This document shows, piece by piece, positions 37,528 through 46,389 of a stretch of 64,000 nucleotides of DNA; positions within the stretch are counted from its first letter, which is position 1, and the number at the start of each line of letters is the position of its first letter. The DNA is from Planctellipticum variicoloris. Lineage in GTDB: Bacteria > Planctomycetota > Planctomycetia > Planctomycetales > Planctomycetaceae. Made by a program: the position numbers and the translations under genes. A model generated the notes under the pieces. That model was not told where the DNA came from. It saw nothing but the letters and a program-made list of their open reading frames with translations, and searched no databases. The stretch is from the NCBI RefSeq assembly GCF_030622045.1, contig NZ_CP130886.1:3423557-3487556 (forward strand). Direction: 5' to 3'.

Positions 37528-38559
37528 ATGAAATTCCTACTCCTGCTGCTGGCCGGGTTGACTTCGACGGTCGGGGTCTGCGCGGCTGAGACCGTGGTCC
37601 TGGCCCCGATGGAAGTCGACGAGGCGCGGCTGCACGTCCTGGCGTGGGTTGCCGAGCAGCCGGCGAAAGATGCAGCCCGGTCCGAGCGGCTGAAGGCGTT
37701 ATGGGCGGGTCTGGAGCCGGGGACTTCGGCCGACCGGCTGCTGGAGGTCGTGGTTCAGTCGTTTGCGATGTTTGACGAGCCGACCGCCCGGCTGCTGGAG
37801 GAGTGCCGGTTGCCGGCGCTGTCGTTGACGCCTCCATCGGCGGACGTGCTGAAGCGGCCTGGGCTGGAGGAGTTCTATCTGCAGAATCTGCGACTGTATT
37901 ACGGGCGCTACCTGGCCGATCGGCTGATGTACGATGAAGCGTCGGAGGTGCTGCAGTCGGCGGATGCGCGGCAGGTGGTCGATCCCGCGAGCCTGTTGTT
38001 CTACCGTGCGGTGGCCGCTCAGGCGCTGCTGGACGTCAAGCCGGCGCTGACTGCCATCGACCAGTTGCTCAAGCATACGGAAGGAGTCCCGGTCCGCTAT
38101 CGACAGACGGCGATTCTGATGCAGGCGGAGCTGTCGGAACTGGAGGAGAAATCGCTGGGCGAGATTGCGCGGCTGATGTCGGACTCGGAGCGGCGTCTGG
38201 ATCTCGGCCGCTCGGGGGAGAAAGTGCAGGGGGTGCAGGATCGGATCATCGCCGACCTCGACGAGCTGATCAAAAAGATCGAGCAGCAGCAGGGGGGCGG
38301 CGGTGGTGGCGGATCAAGCGGCAACAGCAACGAAAGCAACAGCGCCGCCGACGACAGCCGGGTGAAGGGGACGACTGCGCCGGGCGAAGTCGACAAGAAG
38401 GATTTCTCCAAGCAGGGCCGGTGGGGGGATCTGCCGGAGAAAGAACAGGCCAAGGCCCAGAACCTGATCAACCGCAATTTCCCGTCGCATTACCGGCAGG
38501 CGATCGAGTCGTACTTCAAAAAACTGGCCAACCGTCCGGCAAAGCCGGCGGGTGAGTGA
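37528..38559 (+). CDS. Secreted TPR-like helical protein of the MoxR cluster
   Basis: A 343-residue protein with a signal peptide (MKFLLLLLAGLTSTVGVCAAE), then a helical region with irregular TPR-like pairs (LYYGRYLADRLMYDEASEVL, LLFYRAVAAQALLDVKPAL), a Gly/Ser/Asn linker (about 255-275), and a C-terminal motif WGDLPEKEQAKAQNLINRNF. That motif recurs in proteins of planctomycete and verrucomicrobial MoxR clusters, from general knowledge. It starts 15 bases after the coiled-coil gene and ends overlapping or abutting the next one, so it is clearly in an operon. Confidence 0.82.
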   Translation: MKFLLLLLAGLTSTVGVCAAETVVLAPMEVDEARLHVLAWVAEQPAKDAARSERLKALWAGLEPGTSADRLLEVVVQSFAMFDEPTARLLEECRLPALSLTPPSADVLKRPGLEEFYLQNLRLYYGRYLADRLMYDEASEVLQSADARQVVDPASLLFYRAVAAQALLDVKPALTAIDQLLKHTEGVPVRYRQTAILMQAELSELEEKSLGEIARLMSDSERRLDLGRSGEKVQGVQDRIIADLDELIKKIEQQQGGGGGGGSSGNSNESNSAADDSRVKGTTAPGEVDKKDFSKQGRWGDLPEKEQAKAQNLINRNFPSHYRQAIESYFKKLANRPAKPAGE

Positions 38560-38573
38560 ATGGCGGACGCCCG

Positions 38574-39773
38574 ATGTTGAACCGCGGACTGCTTCTGTTC
38601 GGACTGCTGCTGACGGGTTCCCCCGCTGTCGCGGAGGACCCCGTCGTCGCCGTGGACACGCTGAAGGGAGAGTCCCTGCGGGGCGTCTTGAGTAGTCTGA
38701 CGGACGCTCAGCTTGTGCTGCAGACCGAACAGGGACCTCAAGAGATTCTCGTTTCCGAGCTGCTGGCTGTCCGACCGGACGCCGCGGCGGCTGCCAGGAG
38801 CGCCGATGGCGAAGTTCGACTGGCGGATGGAACGCGACTGGCGGCGGCGAACTACACCTCCGGCGCCACATCGGCCCGCTTCGAGCATCCACGATACGGA
38901 GAGCTGACGGTCCCGCTCGATCGGGTCACCAGCGCGCGTCTGCTGGCTGCGGAGGGGAATTCGGTCGCCATCTGGACGCAGTTGCTGGAGCGTCCGCTCA
39001 AGAAGGATCTGCTGGCCATCAAGAAGGCCGAGGTGGTCGATCACCTCGACGGCGTCGTGGGATCGGTCGACGACAAGACCGTCCGCTTCGTGCTGGATGG
39101 CGAAGAGGTCCCGGTGAAGCGGGAACGGGTCTTCGGGCTGATCTACTTCCGGCGGGACGGGGCGCCCCGCCCGACGATTGCTGCAACGATCGACACGATC
39201 GACGGGGACCGGCTGTCGGCGGGGAAGGTCACCTGGGCCGACGGGCGCTGGCGCGTCGAACTTCCGGGGGGGATTCCGCTCGAGGCGGAGACGGGCGTTT
39301 TCCGGACGCTGGATTTCAGCCTCGGGAAAGTCCTCTACTTGTCCGAAGTCGATCCGCGGAACGTTGAGCACGTCTCCTGGTGGGACGAGCCGTGGGTGAA
39401 TTTCACATATCGGCGCAATCGCAACTTCGACGGCAAGCCGTTGCGGCTCGCCGGCAAGACGTGGCCACGCGGCCTGGCGATTCACTCGCTGACGACGCTG
39501 ACTTACCGGCTGGGAGGCGACTATCGCCGATTCGTGGCGCTGGCGGGGATCGACGACGAAATCCGGGCTCACGGGAACGTGTTGCTGACGATTAGCGGCG
39601 ACGATAAGACGCTGTACGAGGGGGAAATCGGCGTCGAGAATCCCCGGCGACCCGCGATTCCGCTGGATCTCGATGTAACCGGGGTTGTCGAGCTGAAGAT
39701 CAAGGTCGACTTCGGGAAGAACAACGACATCGGCGATCGGCTGCATCTGGTGGATGCCCGTGTGACGAAGTGA
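38574..39773 (+). CDS. Secreted NPCBM/NEW2-domain protein
   Basis: A 399-residue exported protein. The signal peptide is residues 1-21 (ends AVAED). Residues about 25-240 form beta-rich repeats of the form LKGESLRGVLSSLTDAQLVLQT, and about 265-398 the NPCBM (novel putative carbohydrate-binding module) domain: KTWPRGLAIHSLTTLTYRLGG, FVALAGIDDE and IKVDFGKNNDIGDRLHLVDA are diagnostic. The ATG at 38574 is preferred; a GTG at 38556 that overlaps the previous stop is the alternative. It ends the operon-like part of the MoxR block and may link the complex to glycans or the cell wall. Confidence 0.85.
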   Translation: MLNRGLLLFGLLLTGSPAVAEDPVVAVDTLKGESLRGVLSSLTDAQLVLQTEQGPQEILVSELLAVRPDAAAAARSADGEVRLADGTRLAAANYTSGATSARFEHPRYGELTVPLDRVTSARLLAAEGNSVAIWTQLLERPLKKDLLAIKKAEVVDHLDGVVGSVDDKTVRFVLDGEEVPVKRERVFGLIYFRRDGAPRPTIAATIDTIDGDRLSAGKVTWADGRWRVELPGGIPLEAETGVFRTLDFSLGKVLYLSEVDPRNVEHVSWWDEPWVNFTYRRNRNFDGKPLRLAGKTWPRGLAIHSLTTLTYRLGGDYRRFVALAGIDDEIRAHGNVLLTISGDDKTLYEGEIGVENPRRPAIPLDLDVTGVVELKIKVDFGKNNDIGDRLHLVDARVTK

Positions 39774-39864
39774 GCGAAGGCCAAACATTTCTCGCAGAGT
39801 CGCAGAGCGGAACGCAGAGGGCGCAGAGAAGAGTGACACGCAACGAATCCGGAGGAAGCAGTCC

Positions 39865-39947
39865 GTACGACGGACATCCGTGTCCGTCGTGGCCGAAGTG
39901 GCTGCGGTAAAGCTGAATAAGTCGACGGACGAGTATGTCCGTCGTAC
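39865..39947. repeat. Palindromic repeat with GACGGACA arms
   Basis: Outer arms GTACGACGGACA (39865-39876) and TGTCCGTCGTAC (39936-39947) are exact complements. Two smaller hairpins sit inside: 39867-39876 with 39881-39890, and 39923-39930 with 39937-39944. No gene lies in the 290-base spacer that also holds a diverged CGCAGAG-type repeat (39790-39830). Confidence 0.75.
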
Positions 39948-40063
39948 AGAAGACGCAAATCAAGAATCACACGATTCGCACTGTCGGGCGAGCCGCCAGT
40001 GGCACGTGGAACGACTCGGTTGAGTGGTTCGTCGGTTGTCGAGATTCTGCAGGACTGATGCTG

Positions 40064-41866
40064 ATGAGTGACTTGGGGCGAGTGCTGGTTCTGGCGGCGA
40101 GCGGGCTCGTCATTCTGGCGGCGTCTGAGGTGCGTGCGGTGGATCCTGCGGTCCTGGAGGCACAGCAGAAGCGGATCGAGATGATCGGCCGGCTTGCGCC
40201 GGCGGTCGTGGCGATCTTTGGTCCGGATGGGGGAGGGGGCGGATCGGGGGTGCTGATCACGCCGGACGGCTACGCGCTGTCCAACTACCACGTGACCAGC
40301 GCCTGCGGCAATTTCATGAAGTGCGGACTCAATGACGGCGTGCTCTACGACGCGGTCATCGTGGGATTCGATCGAGCCGGCGACGTGGCGCTGTTGAAGC
40401 TGCTCGGCCGGGAGGACTTTCCGACGGCGCCGCTGGGGGACAGCGACAAAGTTCGTGCAGGGGACTGGGTCTATGTGATGGGCAATCCGTTCCTGCTGGC
40501 GACGGACTACCACCCGACGGTGACCTATGGAATTGTGAGCGGCGTGCATCGCTATCAGTACCCGGCGGCCGGCGATTTTCTGGAGTATCCGGACTGTATT
40601 CAGGTCGACGCCTCGATCAATCCGGGCAATTCGGGAGGGCCGCTGTTCAATGCGGACGGCGAGCTGATCGGCATCAACGGTCGCGGCTCCTTTGAGAAGC
40701 GCGGCCGGGTGAATGTCGGCGCCGGTTATGCGATTTCGATCAACCAGATTAAGCACTTTCTCGACCACCTGCGCGGGGGGCTGAGCGTCGATCATGCCAC
40801 ACTGGGAGCGACCGTCCGTTCGAGCGACGGCGGAGCGGTGCTGGTAGATCGAATCCTGGAGCGCTCGGAGGCTTTTCGCAGGGGATTGCGGGAAGGGGAC
40901 GAAATCGTATCGTTCGGCGGACGCCCGATCGGCAGCGTCAACCAGTTCAAAAACATCCTGGGGATCTATCCGCAGGGCTGGACGTTGCCGCTGACCTATC
41001 GTCGCGACGGGCGGAAGTCGGAGATTTACGTCGAGCTGCGGACGCTGCACCGCGAATCCGAAATGCGTCCCGGGAAGGCCGAAGAACCGGAAAACCCGCA
41101 CCCGAAGAAACCGGATCCCGATCCGCCGAAAGAGAAGCCGGACGACAAACGGCCCCGGCCGCAGCGGATGAACCCGATGCAAAAGCCGAAGGCCGAGCCG
41201 CCGGCCCAGTACAAGAATCTGTTCGTCGAGAAGGACGGCTTCGCGAACTACTACTTCAATCAGCAGCACCAGGACCGCGTGCTCAAGGGGCTGCAGCCGC
41301 TGGGGAGCTGGCAGGGGGCATCGGGACTCTGGGCATTCAGCGGCAAAGCTGCTTCCGGGCTGCCATTTTCCATCAAGCTGGGAACAAGCGGCCTCGGGAT
41401 GGAACTGGGAGAGCCGACCGATCCGAAGCGGCTGATTGCCCTGCAGCCCCTCGACGGCAGCGACTGGCTCGACGAGCCTCCCGGCAGCGGCGGGCTGCTC
41501 GCCGCGTGGCACCACCTGCGTCTGCTGCTGTCCGGCGGTCGCGAGGCGTTCGGCGAATTCTATTACTTCGGCAGCGAACCGCTCGACGGGCGGGGAGAGG
41601 TCGTGGATGTGCTGATTTCGTCGCACGCCGGAGTCCGCACTCGCTGGTACTTCCGCAAGTCGGATGGCGGGCTGGCGGGGTGGGATACTTCGCTCGAAAT
41701 GGACGCAGATCCCTGCGAAGTCCGGATACTGGACTGGGACGAGAGCGGACAGCGACGATTTCCGCGACGGTTTACGGTCCGCTGCGGCGATCTCGACTTC
41801 GGCGATTTTCTGATCACCGACTGGACGGCAGCCGCCGGTCCAGCCGGGGAAGGGCAGGGGAAGTGA
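40064..41866 (+). CDS. HtrA-like serine protease with PDZ and C-terminal domain, active triad intact
   Basis: A 600-residue exported trypsin-like protease. A signal peptide (1-25) precedes the S1C protease domain with His76 (SNYHVTSA), Asp107 (AGDVALLKL) and Ser190 (NPGNSGGPLF), all in place. A PDZ domain follows (about 250-335; RRGLREGDEIVSFGGRPI), then a Pro/Lys/Glu-rich linker (PKKPDPDPPKEKPDDK) and about 200 residues of unknown fold. AGGA lies 9 bases before the ATG at 40064; the ATG at 40058 is the alternative. The stop overlaps the start of the next gene by one base. It is the first of three chained HtrA-like genes and the only one that can cleave by the usual mechanism. Confidence 0.88.
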   Translation: MSDLGRVLVLAASGLVILAASEVRAVDPAVLEAQQKRIEMIGRLAPAVVAIFGPDGGGGGSGVLITPDGYALSNYHVTSACGNFMKCGLNDGVLYDAVIVGFDRAGDVALLKLLGREDFPTAPLGDSDKVRAGDWVYVMGNPFLLATDYHPTVTYGIVSGVHRYQYPAAGDFLEYPDCIQVDASINPGNSGGPLFNADGELIGINGRGSFEKRGRVNVGAGYAISINQIKHFLDHLRGGLSVDHATLGATVRSSDGGAVLVDRILERSEAFRRGLREGDEIVSFGGRPIGSVNQFKNILGIYPQGWTLPLTYRRDGRKSEIYVELRTLHRESEMRPGKAEEPENPHPKKPDPDPPKEKPDDKRPRPQRMNPMQKPKAEPPAQYKNLFVEKDGFANYYFNQQHQDRVLKGLQPLGSWQGASGLWAFSGKAASGLPFSIKLGTSGLGMELGEPTDPKRLIALQPLDGSDWLDEPPGSGGLLAAWHHLRLLLSGGREAFGEFYYFGSEPLDGRGEVVDVLISSHAGVRTRWYFRKSDGGLAGWDTSLEMDADPCEVRILDWDESGQRRFPRRFTVRCGDLDFGDFLITDWTAAAGPAGEGQGK

Positions 41867-42894
41867 TGCGGGCGGACCGAATCCGACTGGCCTGGCTGCT
41901 CGTGGCGCTGGCGTGTCCTGCGTCCGCCTCGGCGCAGTCGTTCCCGGACACGATCGACGCCGTGGCTCCGAAGGTCGTCAAGATCTACGGAGCCGGGGGG
42001 CTCAAGAACCTGTATCCGTACGGGACGGGATTTCTGGTCTCGCCGCAGGGGCATATCGCCACGGTCTGGAGTCACATTCTCGACGCCGACAGCGTGACGG
42101 TCGTGCTGAACGACGGCCGCCGGTTTGAAGGGAAAGTCGTGGGGGCGGAGCCGCCGCTGGACCTGGCGGTGCTGAAGATCGAAGGGGAGAACCTGCCGTA
42201 TTTTGATTTGAGTCAGACGGCGACTGCGGGCGTCGGCTCGCGGGTGCTGGCCTTTAGCAACGTGTTCAAGGTGGCCTCGGGCAACGAAGCGGTCTCGGTG
42301 TTGCACGGCGTGATCAGTTCGCGAACGACGCTCACCGCCCGGCGCGGCGTGTTCGAGGCGCCCTATAGCGGGCCAGTCTACGTCGTCGATGCGATTACGA
42401 ACAATCCCGGGGCTGGGGGGGGCGTGCTGACGACGTGGGACGGCCGGTTGCTCGGCATGCTCGGCAAGGAGCTGCGCGACAGTCGGAATAACACGTGGGT
42501 CAATTACGTGGTGCCAATCGGCGAACTCAGCGACATGATTCAGCAGATTTCGACGGGGAAGTTTCGCAGTCGGCCGAAGTCGGACGAAGATCCCGAAGTT
42601 CAACTTCGGCGTTACAGCGCGATTGATTTCGGGCTGGTGATGGTCCCCGACGTGGTCGTCCGGACTCCGCCGTATGTCGATCGGGTCGTTGCCGGATCGC
42701 TGGCGGAGAAAGCGGGGCTGAAGTCCAACGACCTGGTGCTGTTCGTGGGGGAGACCCTCGTCCCTTCGCACCGCATACTCCGGGACGAGCTGGGCCGGCT
42801 GGAAGCGGGCGACCGGTTGAAGCTGGTGGTCCGCCGGGGCGACCAGCTCGTGACGGTTGAGCTGCAGGCGCCGCGAAAGGGGGCGGCCGAGTGA
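41866..42894 (+). CDS. HtrA-like pseudoprotease with PDZ domain
   Basis: A 342-residue exported protein with a signal peptide (1-23, ends ASAQ), a degenerate S1C domain and one PDZ domain (about 245-335; SLAEKAGLKSNDLVLFVGE). His70 (TVWSHIL) and Asp99 (PPLDLAVLKI) are at the right places, but the serine motif GNSGG reads GAGGG (NNPGAGGGVL, 179-188), so serine is replaced by glycine. Start ATG 41866 shares its A with the stop codon of the preceding gene. It should bind peptides but not cleave them. Confidence 0.87.
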   Translation: MRADRIRLAWLLVALACPASASAQSFPDTIDAVAPKVVKIYGAGGLKNLYPYGTGFLVSPQGHIATVWSHILDADSVTVVLNDGRRFEGKVVGAEPPLDLAVLKIEGENLPYFDLSQTATAGVGSRVLAFSNVFKVASGNEAVSVLHGVISSRTTLTARRGVFEAPYSGPVYVVDAITNNPGAGGGVLTTWDGRLLGMLGKELRDSRNNTWVNYVVPIGELSDMIQQISTGKFRSRPKSDEDPEVQLRRYSAIDFGLVMVPDVVVRTPPYVDRVVAGSLAEKAGLKSNDLVLFVGETLVPSHRILRDELGRLEAGDRLKLVVRRGDQLVTVELQAPRKGAAE

Positions 42895-44918
42895 CCTCAG
42901 CTCCGCTTCGACGGCTGGCTCGCATGGGCGTCCAGAACGTCTGTAACAAATGGAGGAGTCCTGTGGCTCGACTCTGCTTCGGACTCCTGTTGGTCGTGAC
43001 GTCAGTCGCGGCTGCGGCGGCCCAGGTTCCCCTGGAGCGTCTGGAAGAAGAGGCGTTCCGGCAGGCGGCGGCGGTCGTCGACGCTTCCGTAGTCCGGATC
43101 GACACCGTCGGCGGTCTGGAGCGGGTTGGGAATCTGCTGATCGGCACCGGACCGACGACCGGGTTGATCGTGTCATCGGATGGGCTGGTGATTTCCAGCA
43201 CGTTCAATTTCGTTTCCAAACCGGCGTCGATTCTCGTCACGCTGGCCGATGGCAGGCGGCTTCCGGCCCGCCAGGTGGCCGAAGACAAATCCCGCATGCT
43301 GACGCTGCTGAAGATTGACGCTGTCGATCTGCCGGTTCCCCAGGCTGCGCCGCGCGATTCGATCCGCGTGGGAGAGTGGGCGCTCGCGCTCGGCAGGACG
43401 TTTGAGGGGGGCCAGGTGGGAGTCTCCGTCGGCATCGTCAGCGCCGTGGAGCGGGTCTGGGGCAAGGCATTGCAGACTGACGCCAAGGTCTCTCCGGTCA
43501 ATTACGGCGGGCCGCTCGTCGACATTCAGGGGCGCGTGCTGGGGGTCTTGGCCCCCATGTCTCCCAACGAAGCAGGCGAGACTGCGGGGGTCGAGTGGTA
43601 TGATTCCGGGATCGGCTTTGCTGTGCCGCTGGAGGACGTGCTGCAGGTGCTCGACCGCCTCAAGACGGGAGAAAACTTGCTCTCCGGTCTGATGGGGGTG
43701 ACCTTCAAAGGGGAGAGCCCTTCGGGTGGCGAAACTGAGATTGACCGCGTTCGTTTCCGGTCGCCGGCGGAGGCTGCCGGCTTCAAGTCAGGGGACAATG
43801 TGGTCGAGGCCGACGGCAAGCCGGTCGCAACGCTGGCGCAGCTCAAGCACGTTCTCGGCCGGAAGTACGCGGGAGATTTGATCCAGGTCACCGTGGCCCG
43901 CGGAGAGGAACGGATCAAAGCCGACTTGAAGCTCGTGGGGGAGCTGCCTCCGTTCAAGCCGGCGTTTCTTGGCATCCTGCCGGCCCGGCTGAAGTCCGGA
44001 GAAACCCGCGACGGCGTCGAAGTCCGGTTTGTCTATGCCGACAGTCCGGCGAGTCAGGCGGGACTGAAACCGCGGGATCGCATTTTCAAGTTCGGCGATA
44101 AGGAGACGCCGACGGCGGACGCCCTGCTAGATGCCGTCGGACGCGTCCGGGTCGGCGAAAAGACCACGCTGGTCTGGAAGTCCGGCGACGCCGAGCAGTC
44201 CGGCGAGGTGACGCTGATTGATGTACCGGACCAGACGCCCGCCAGCCTGGCGGCCCCGGTTCTCGAATCGGCGAAGGTCTATCCGGAGGACGGTCCGGCA
44301 CGGGGGCGGATTACTGAGACGCTGGCCGCACACAATCGCGAATACTGGGCCTACATTCCTGAGGACTACAACCCGGCGCAGCCGCAGGGGCTGGTGGTCT
44401 GGCTGCACCCCGCCGGGGATACGATGGAAGCCGACGTGTATAAGCAGTGGAAGTCGCTTTGCGACCGCCGCGGGCTGATCCTGCTCGGCCCGAAGGCGGA
44501 GCAGGTCGCCGGCTGGACGGCGAATGACGCGGAGTTTGTCACGGACCTGATCGCACACGTCCGCGAAAAGTATACGATCGATCCGCACCGCATCGTGATG
44601 CACGGGCACACGAGCGGCGGTCCACTGGCGTGGTTGTTCTCGATGAAAAACCGCGACCTGGTGCGGGGCTGCTCGATCTCGGCGTCACCGCTGCCGTTTC
44701 CGCCGCCGGAAAACGATCCCGCTCAGCGACTGCAGTTTCACCTGTTGAGCGGGTCCAAGGATCCGACACACGAGCGGATGGTCCAGTCGGCGGAGGTCCT
44801 GCGGCAGCGGGGGTTCCCCGTGTCGCTGCCGACGCTGAACATCACCGAAGGAAAGTATCCGTCGGGGGAGGCGCTGGAGGATCTGGCGCGTTGGATTGAT
44901 GCGCTGGACCGGATTTGA
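42891..44918 (+). CDS. HtrA-like pseudoprotease fused to two PDZ domains and an esterase-like domain
   Basis: A 675-residue fusion. A signal-anchor region (about 26-45) is followed by an S1C-like domain (about 50-245) that has lost all three catalytic positions: the His position reads STFNF, the Asp position SRMLTLLK and the Ser position NYGGPLV (Tyr205). Two PDZ domains follow (about 265-350, EAAGFKSGDNVVEADGKPV; 360-445, SQAGLKPRDRIFKFG). The last 220 residues are an alpha/beta-hydrolase fold of the phospholipase/carboxylesterase type: LVVWLHPAGD, IVMHGHTSGGPLAW (nucleophile serine) and LLSGSKDPTHERM (histidine). The start GTG at 42891 overlaps the previous stop (GTGA). The fusion suggests a periplasmic sensor or tethered hydrolase. 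Confidence 0.84.
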   Translation: MTSAPLRRLARMGVQNVCNKWRSPVARLCFGLLLVVTSVAAAAAQVPLERLEEEAFRQAAAVVDASVVRIDTVGGLERVGNLLIGTGPTTGLIVSSDGLVISSTFNFVSKPASILVTLADGRRLPARQVAEDKSRMLTLLKIDAVDLPVPQAAPRDSIRVGEWALALGRTFEGGQVGVSVGIVSAVERVWGKALQTDAKVSPVNYGGPLVDIQGRVLGVLAPMSPNEAGETAGVEWYDSGIGFAVPLEDVLQVLDRLKTGENLLSGLMGVTFKGESPSGGETEIDRVRFRSPAEAAGFKSGDNVVEADGKPVATLAQLKHVLGRKYAGDLIQVTVARGEERIKADLKLVGELPPFKPAFLGILPARLKSGETRDGVEVRFVYADSPASQAGLKPRDRIFKFGDKETPTADALLDAVGRVRVGEKTTLVWKSGDAEQSGEVTLIDVPDQTPASLAAPVLESAKVYPEDGPARGRITETLAAHNREYWAYIPEDYNPAQPQGLVVWLHPAGDTMEADVYKQWKSLCDRRGLILLGPKAEQVAGWTANDAEFVTDLIAHVREKYTIDPHRIVMHGHTSGGPLAWLFSMKNRDLVRGCSISASPLPFPPPENDPAQRLQFHLLSGSKDPTHERMVQSAEVLRQRGFPVSLPTLNITEGKYPSGEALEDLARWIDALDRI

Positions 44919-45061
44919 ACGGATTCTCCGCGCGGAGACTCCAGTGCAAAGAGAAAAATGCAAAATGAAAAGTGCAAAGTGGCAAGAGTCTGCCGCCGAT
45001 TCATTTTGCGATCTCTGCGTTCCGCGCGGCGCCTCTGCGCGAGATCTTAGGCCTTGCTGAC

Positions 45062-45102
45062 GACCGGGGCATCGCGAAAACGCTCCTGCCCCGGCCACCC
45101 CG
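45062..45102. repeat. Half-copy of palindromic repeat family A
   Basis: GACCGGGGCATCGCGAAAAC, then GCTCCTGCCCCGGCCACCCC. It matches the right half of the 15701-15782 copy with few changes and lies 17 bases beyond the msrP stop codon. The 200-base spacer also holds a diverged CGCAGAG-type repeat at 45005-45050. Confidence 0.75.
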
Positions 45103-45118
45103 CACTATTCGACGCGAT

Positions 45119-46096
45119 TCACGCCGAATACAGGCCGCCGACCAGGTCGCCGTAGCCGTTGTAGATGACGGTGGGATAGAAGTCTCCGGCGCCCAGCATG
45201 TGCTCGCGGGCCTGGCTCCAGCGCGGGTGCGGGACGTCAGGGTCGACGTTGGCTTCGAAGGCGTATTCGCGCGGCGCGACCGTGTTCCAGAACGTGGCGG
45301 GCTGCTTGTCGGTCAGCGTGATCCGAACAACCGACTTGATTCCTTTGAAGCCGTACTTCCAGGGAACGACCAGCCGGACCGGAGCACCATGCTGCTTGGG
45401 GAGCGGTTCGCCGTAGATACCGGTCGCGATGAATGCGAGGTCGTTGGTCGCTTCGGCGATCGTCAGCCCCTCGGTGTAGGGCCAGGGAAATTCGAAGCCG
45501 CGACTGATGCCCGCGGCCTCGGAGGGGCGGTTGAAGGTCTCGAACTGCACGTACGTGGCTGACGGTTTGGGAGAGACCGCGGCCAGCAGCGCCTTGAGCG
45601 GGAAGCCGGTCCAAGGGACGCACATGGCCCACGTCTCGACGCAGCGGTGCCGGTAGGCCCGCTCCTCGAACGCGAATTCGCGGTGCAGATCGTCGAGGTC
45701 GAACTTGCGCGGCTGACTGCAGAGGCCATCGATTTCGACGGTCCACGGCGTCGGCTGGAATTTGTCGACGTAGAGATAGGTCTGCTTCGACGTCGAGAAT
45801 TCGTAGAAATTGGTGTACGCCGCCGCTTCCTGCGGATCGGTTTCCGGGCGGCCGTACTCGAACGCCGGGTTTCGCTCGGCGGGATAGACCGATTTCCCCG
45901 CAACGAGAATCGGCTCCGTCTTGGTCGCCTGGAGCTGTTCCGGAGTCGCCTTGGCCTGGCAGCCGACCGCAGCGGCGGCCACTGAAAGCCCTGCGGCCGC
46001 CAGGAACTCGCGACGGTGGAGTCCCCGCTGGCGGTAGACGCCTTCCTCGGTCAGTTGCGATTGCGGCAGATTCCAGATCTTGCGGCGGGAAGGCAT
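45119..46096 (-). CDS. msrP: Protein-methionine-sulfoxide reductase catalytic subunit (molybdenum cofactor)
   Basis: A 325-residue Tat-exported molybdoenzyme of the MsrP (YedY) type that repairs oxidised methionine in periplasmic proteins. The Tat motif LHRREFLAAAGLS is at about residues 25-37, and the molybdopterin-ligating cysteine lies in YRHRCVETWAMCVPW. Conserved segments FYEFSTSK, GISRGFEFPWPYTEGL, PLPKQHGAPVRLVVPWKYGFK and DPDVPHPRW match the family. The ATG at 46096 has AAGGA eight bases upstream; upstream in-frame ATGs at 46114 and 46123 are less likely. No msrQ partner is seen next to it. Confidence 0.93.
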   Translation of the reverse strand: MPSRRKIWNLPQSQLTEEGVYRQRGLHRREFLAAAGLSVAAAAVGCQAKATPEQLQATKTEPILVAGKSVYPAERNPAFEYGRPETDPQEAAAYTNFYEFSTSKQTYLYVDKFQPTPWTVEIDGLCSQPRKFDLDDLHREFAFEERAYRHRCVETWAMCVPWTGFPLKALLAAVSPKPSATYVQFETFNRPSEAAGISRGFEFPWPYTEGLTIAEATNDLAFIATGIYGEPLPKQHGAPVRLVVPWKYGFKGIKSVVRITLTDKQPATFWNTVAPREYAFEANVDPDVPHPRWSQAREHMLGAGDFYPTVIYNGYGDLVGGLYSA

Positions 46097-46389
46097 GCCG
46101 GACTTCCTTTCCATGATCGTCATGCTCGGACGGGACAGCGCATGTTAGCTGGAACCGGATCATGGAGGAACTGGAGAAGTCGAGCGGGCTTTTCCGGAGC
46201 GGTTCCGCCGGCCGCGGCGCAACCGTCATCTTCGTCAGAGTTGCTGAAACCCGAAAGGTCTTCGGCGAAGTCAGACTCGCACGCCATTTCCCCGCAATTC
46301 CCATCCTGCGTGAAACGAACATTCTCCGATAGGGGAGTTACGGAGTTTCACAACGGGGATGCTCCTCCTGCATCCCGTGGAGAGCTGAG

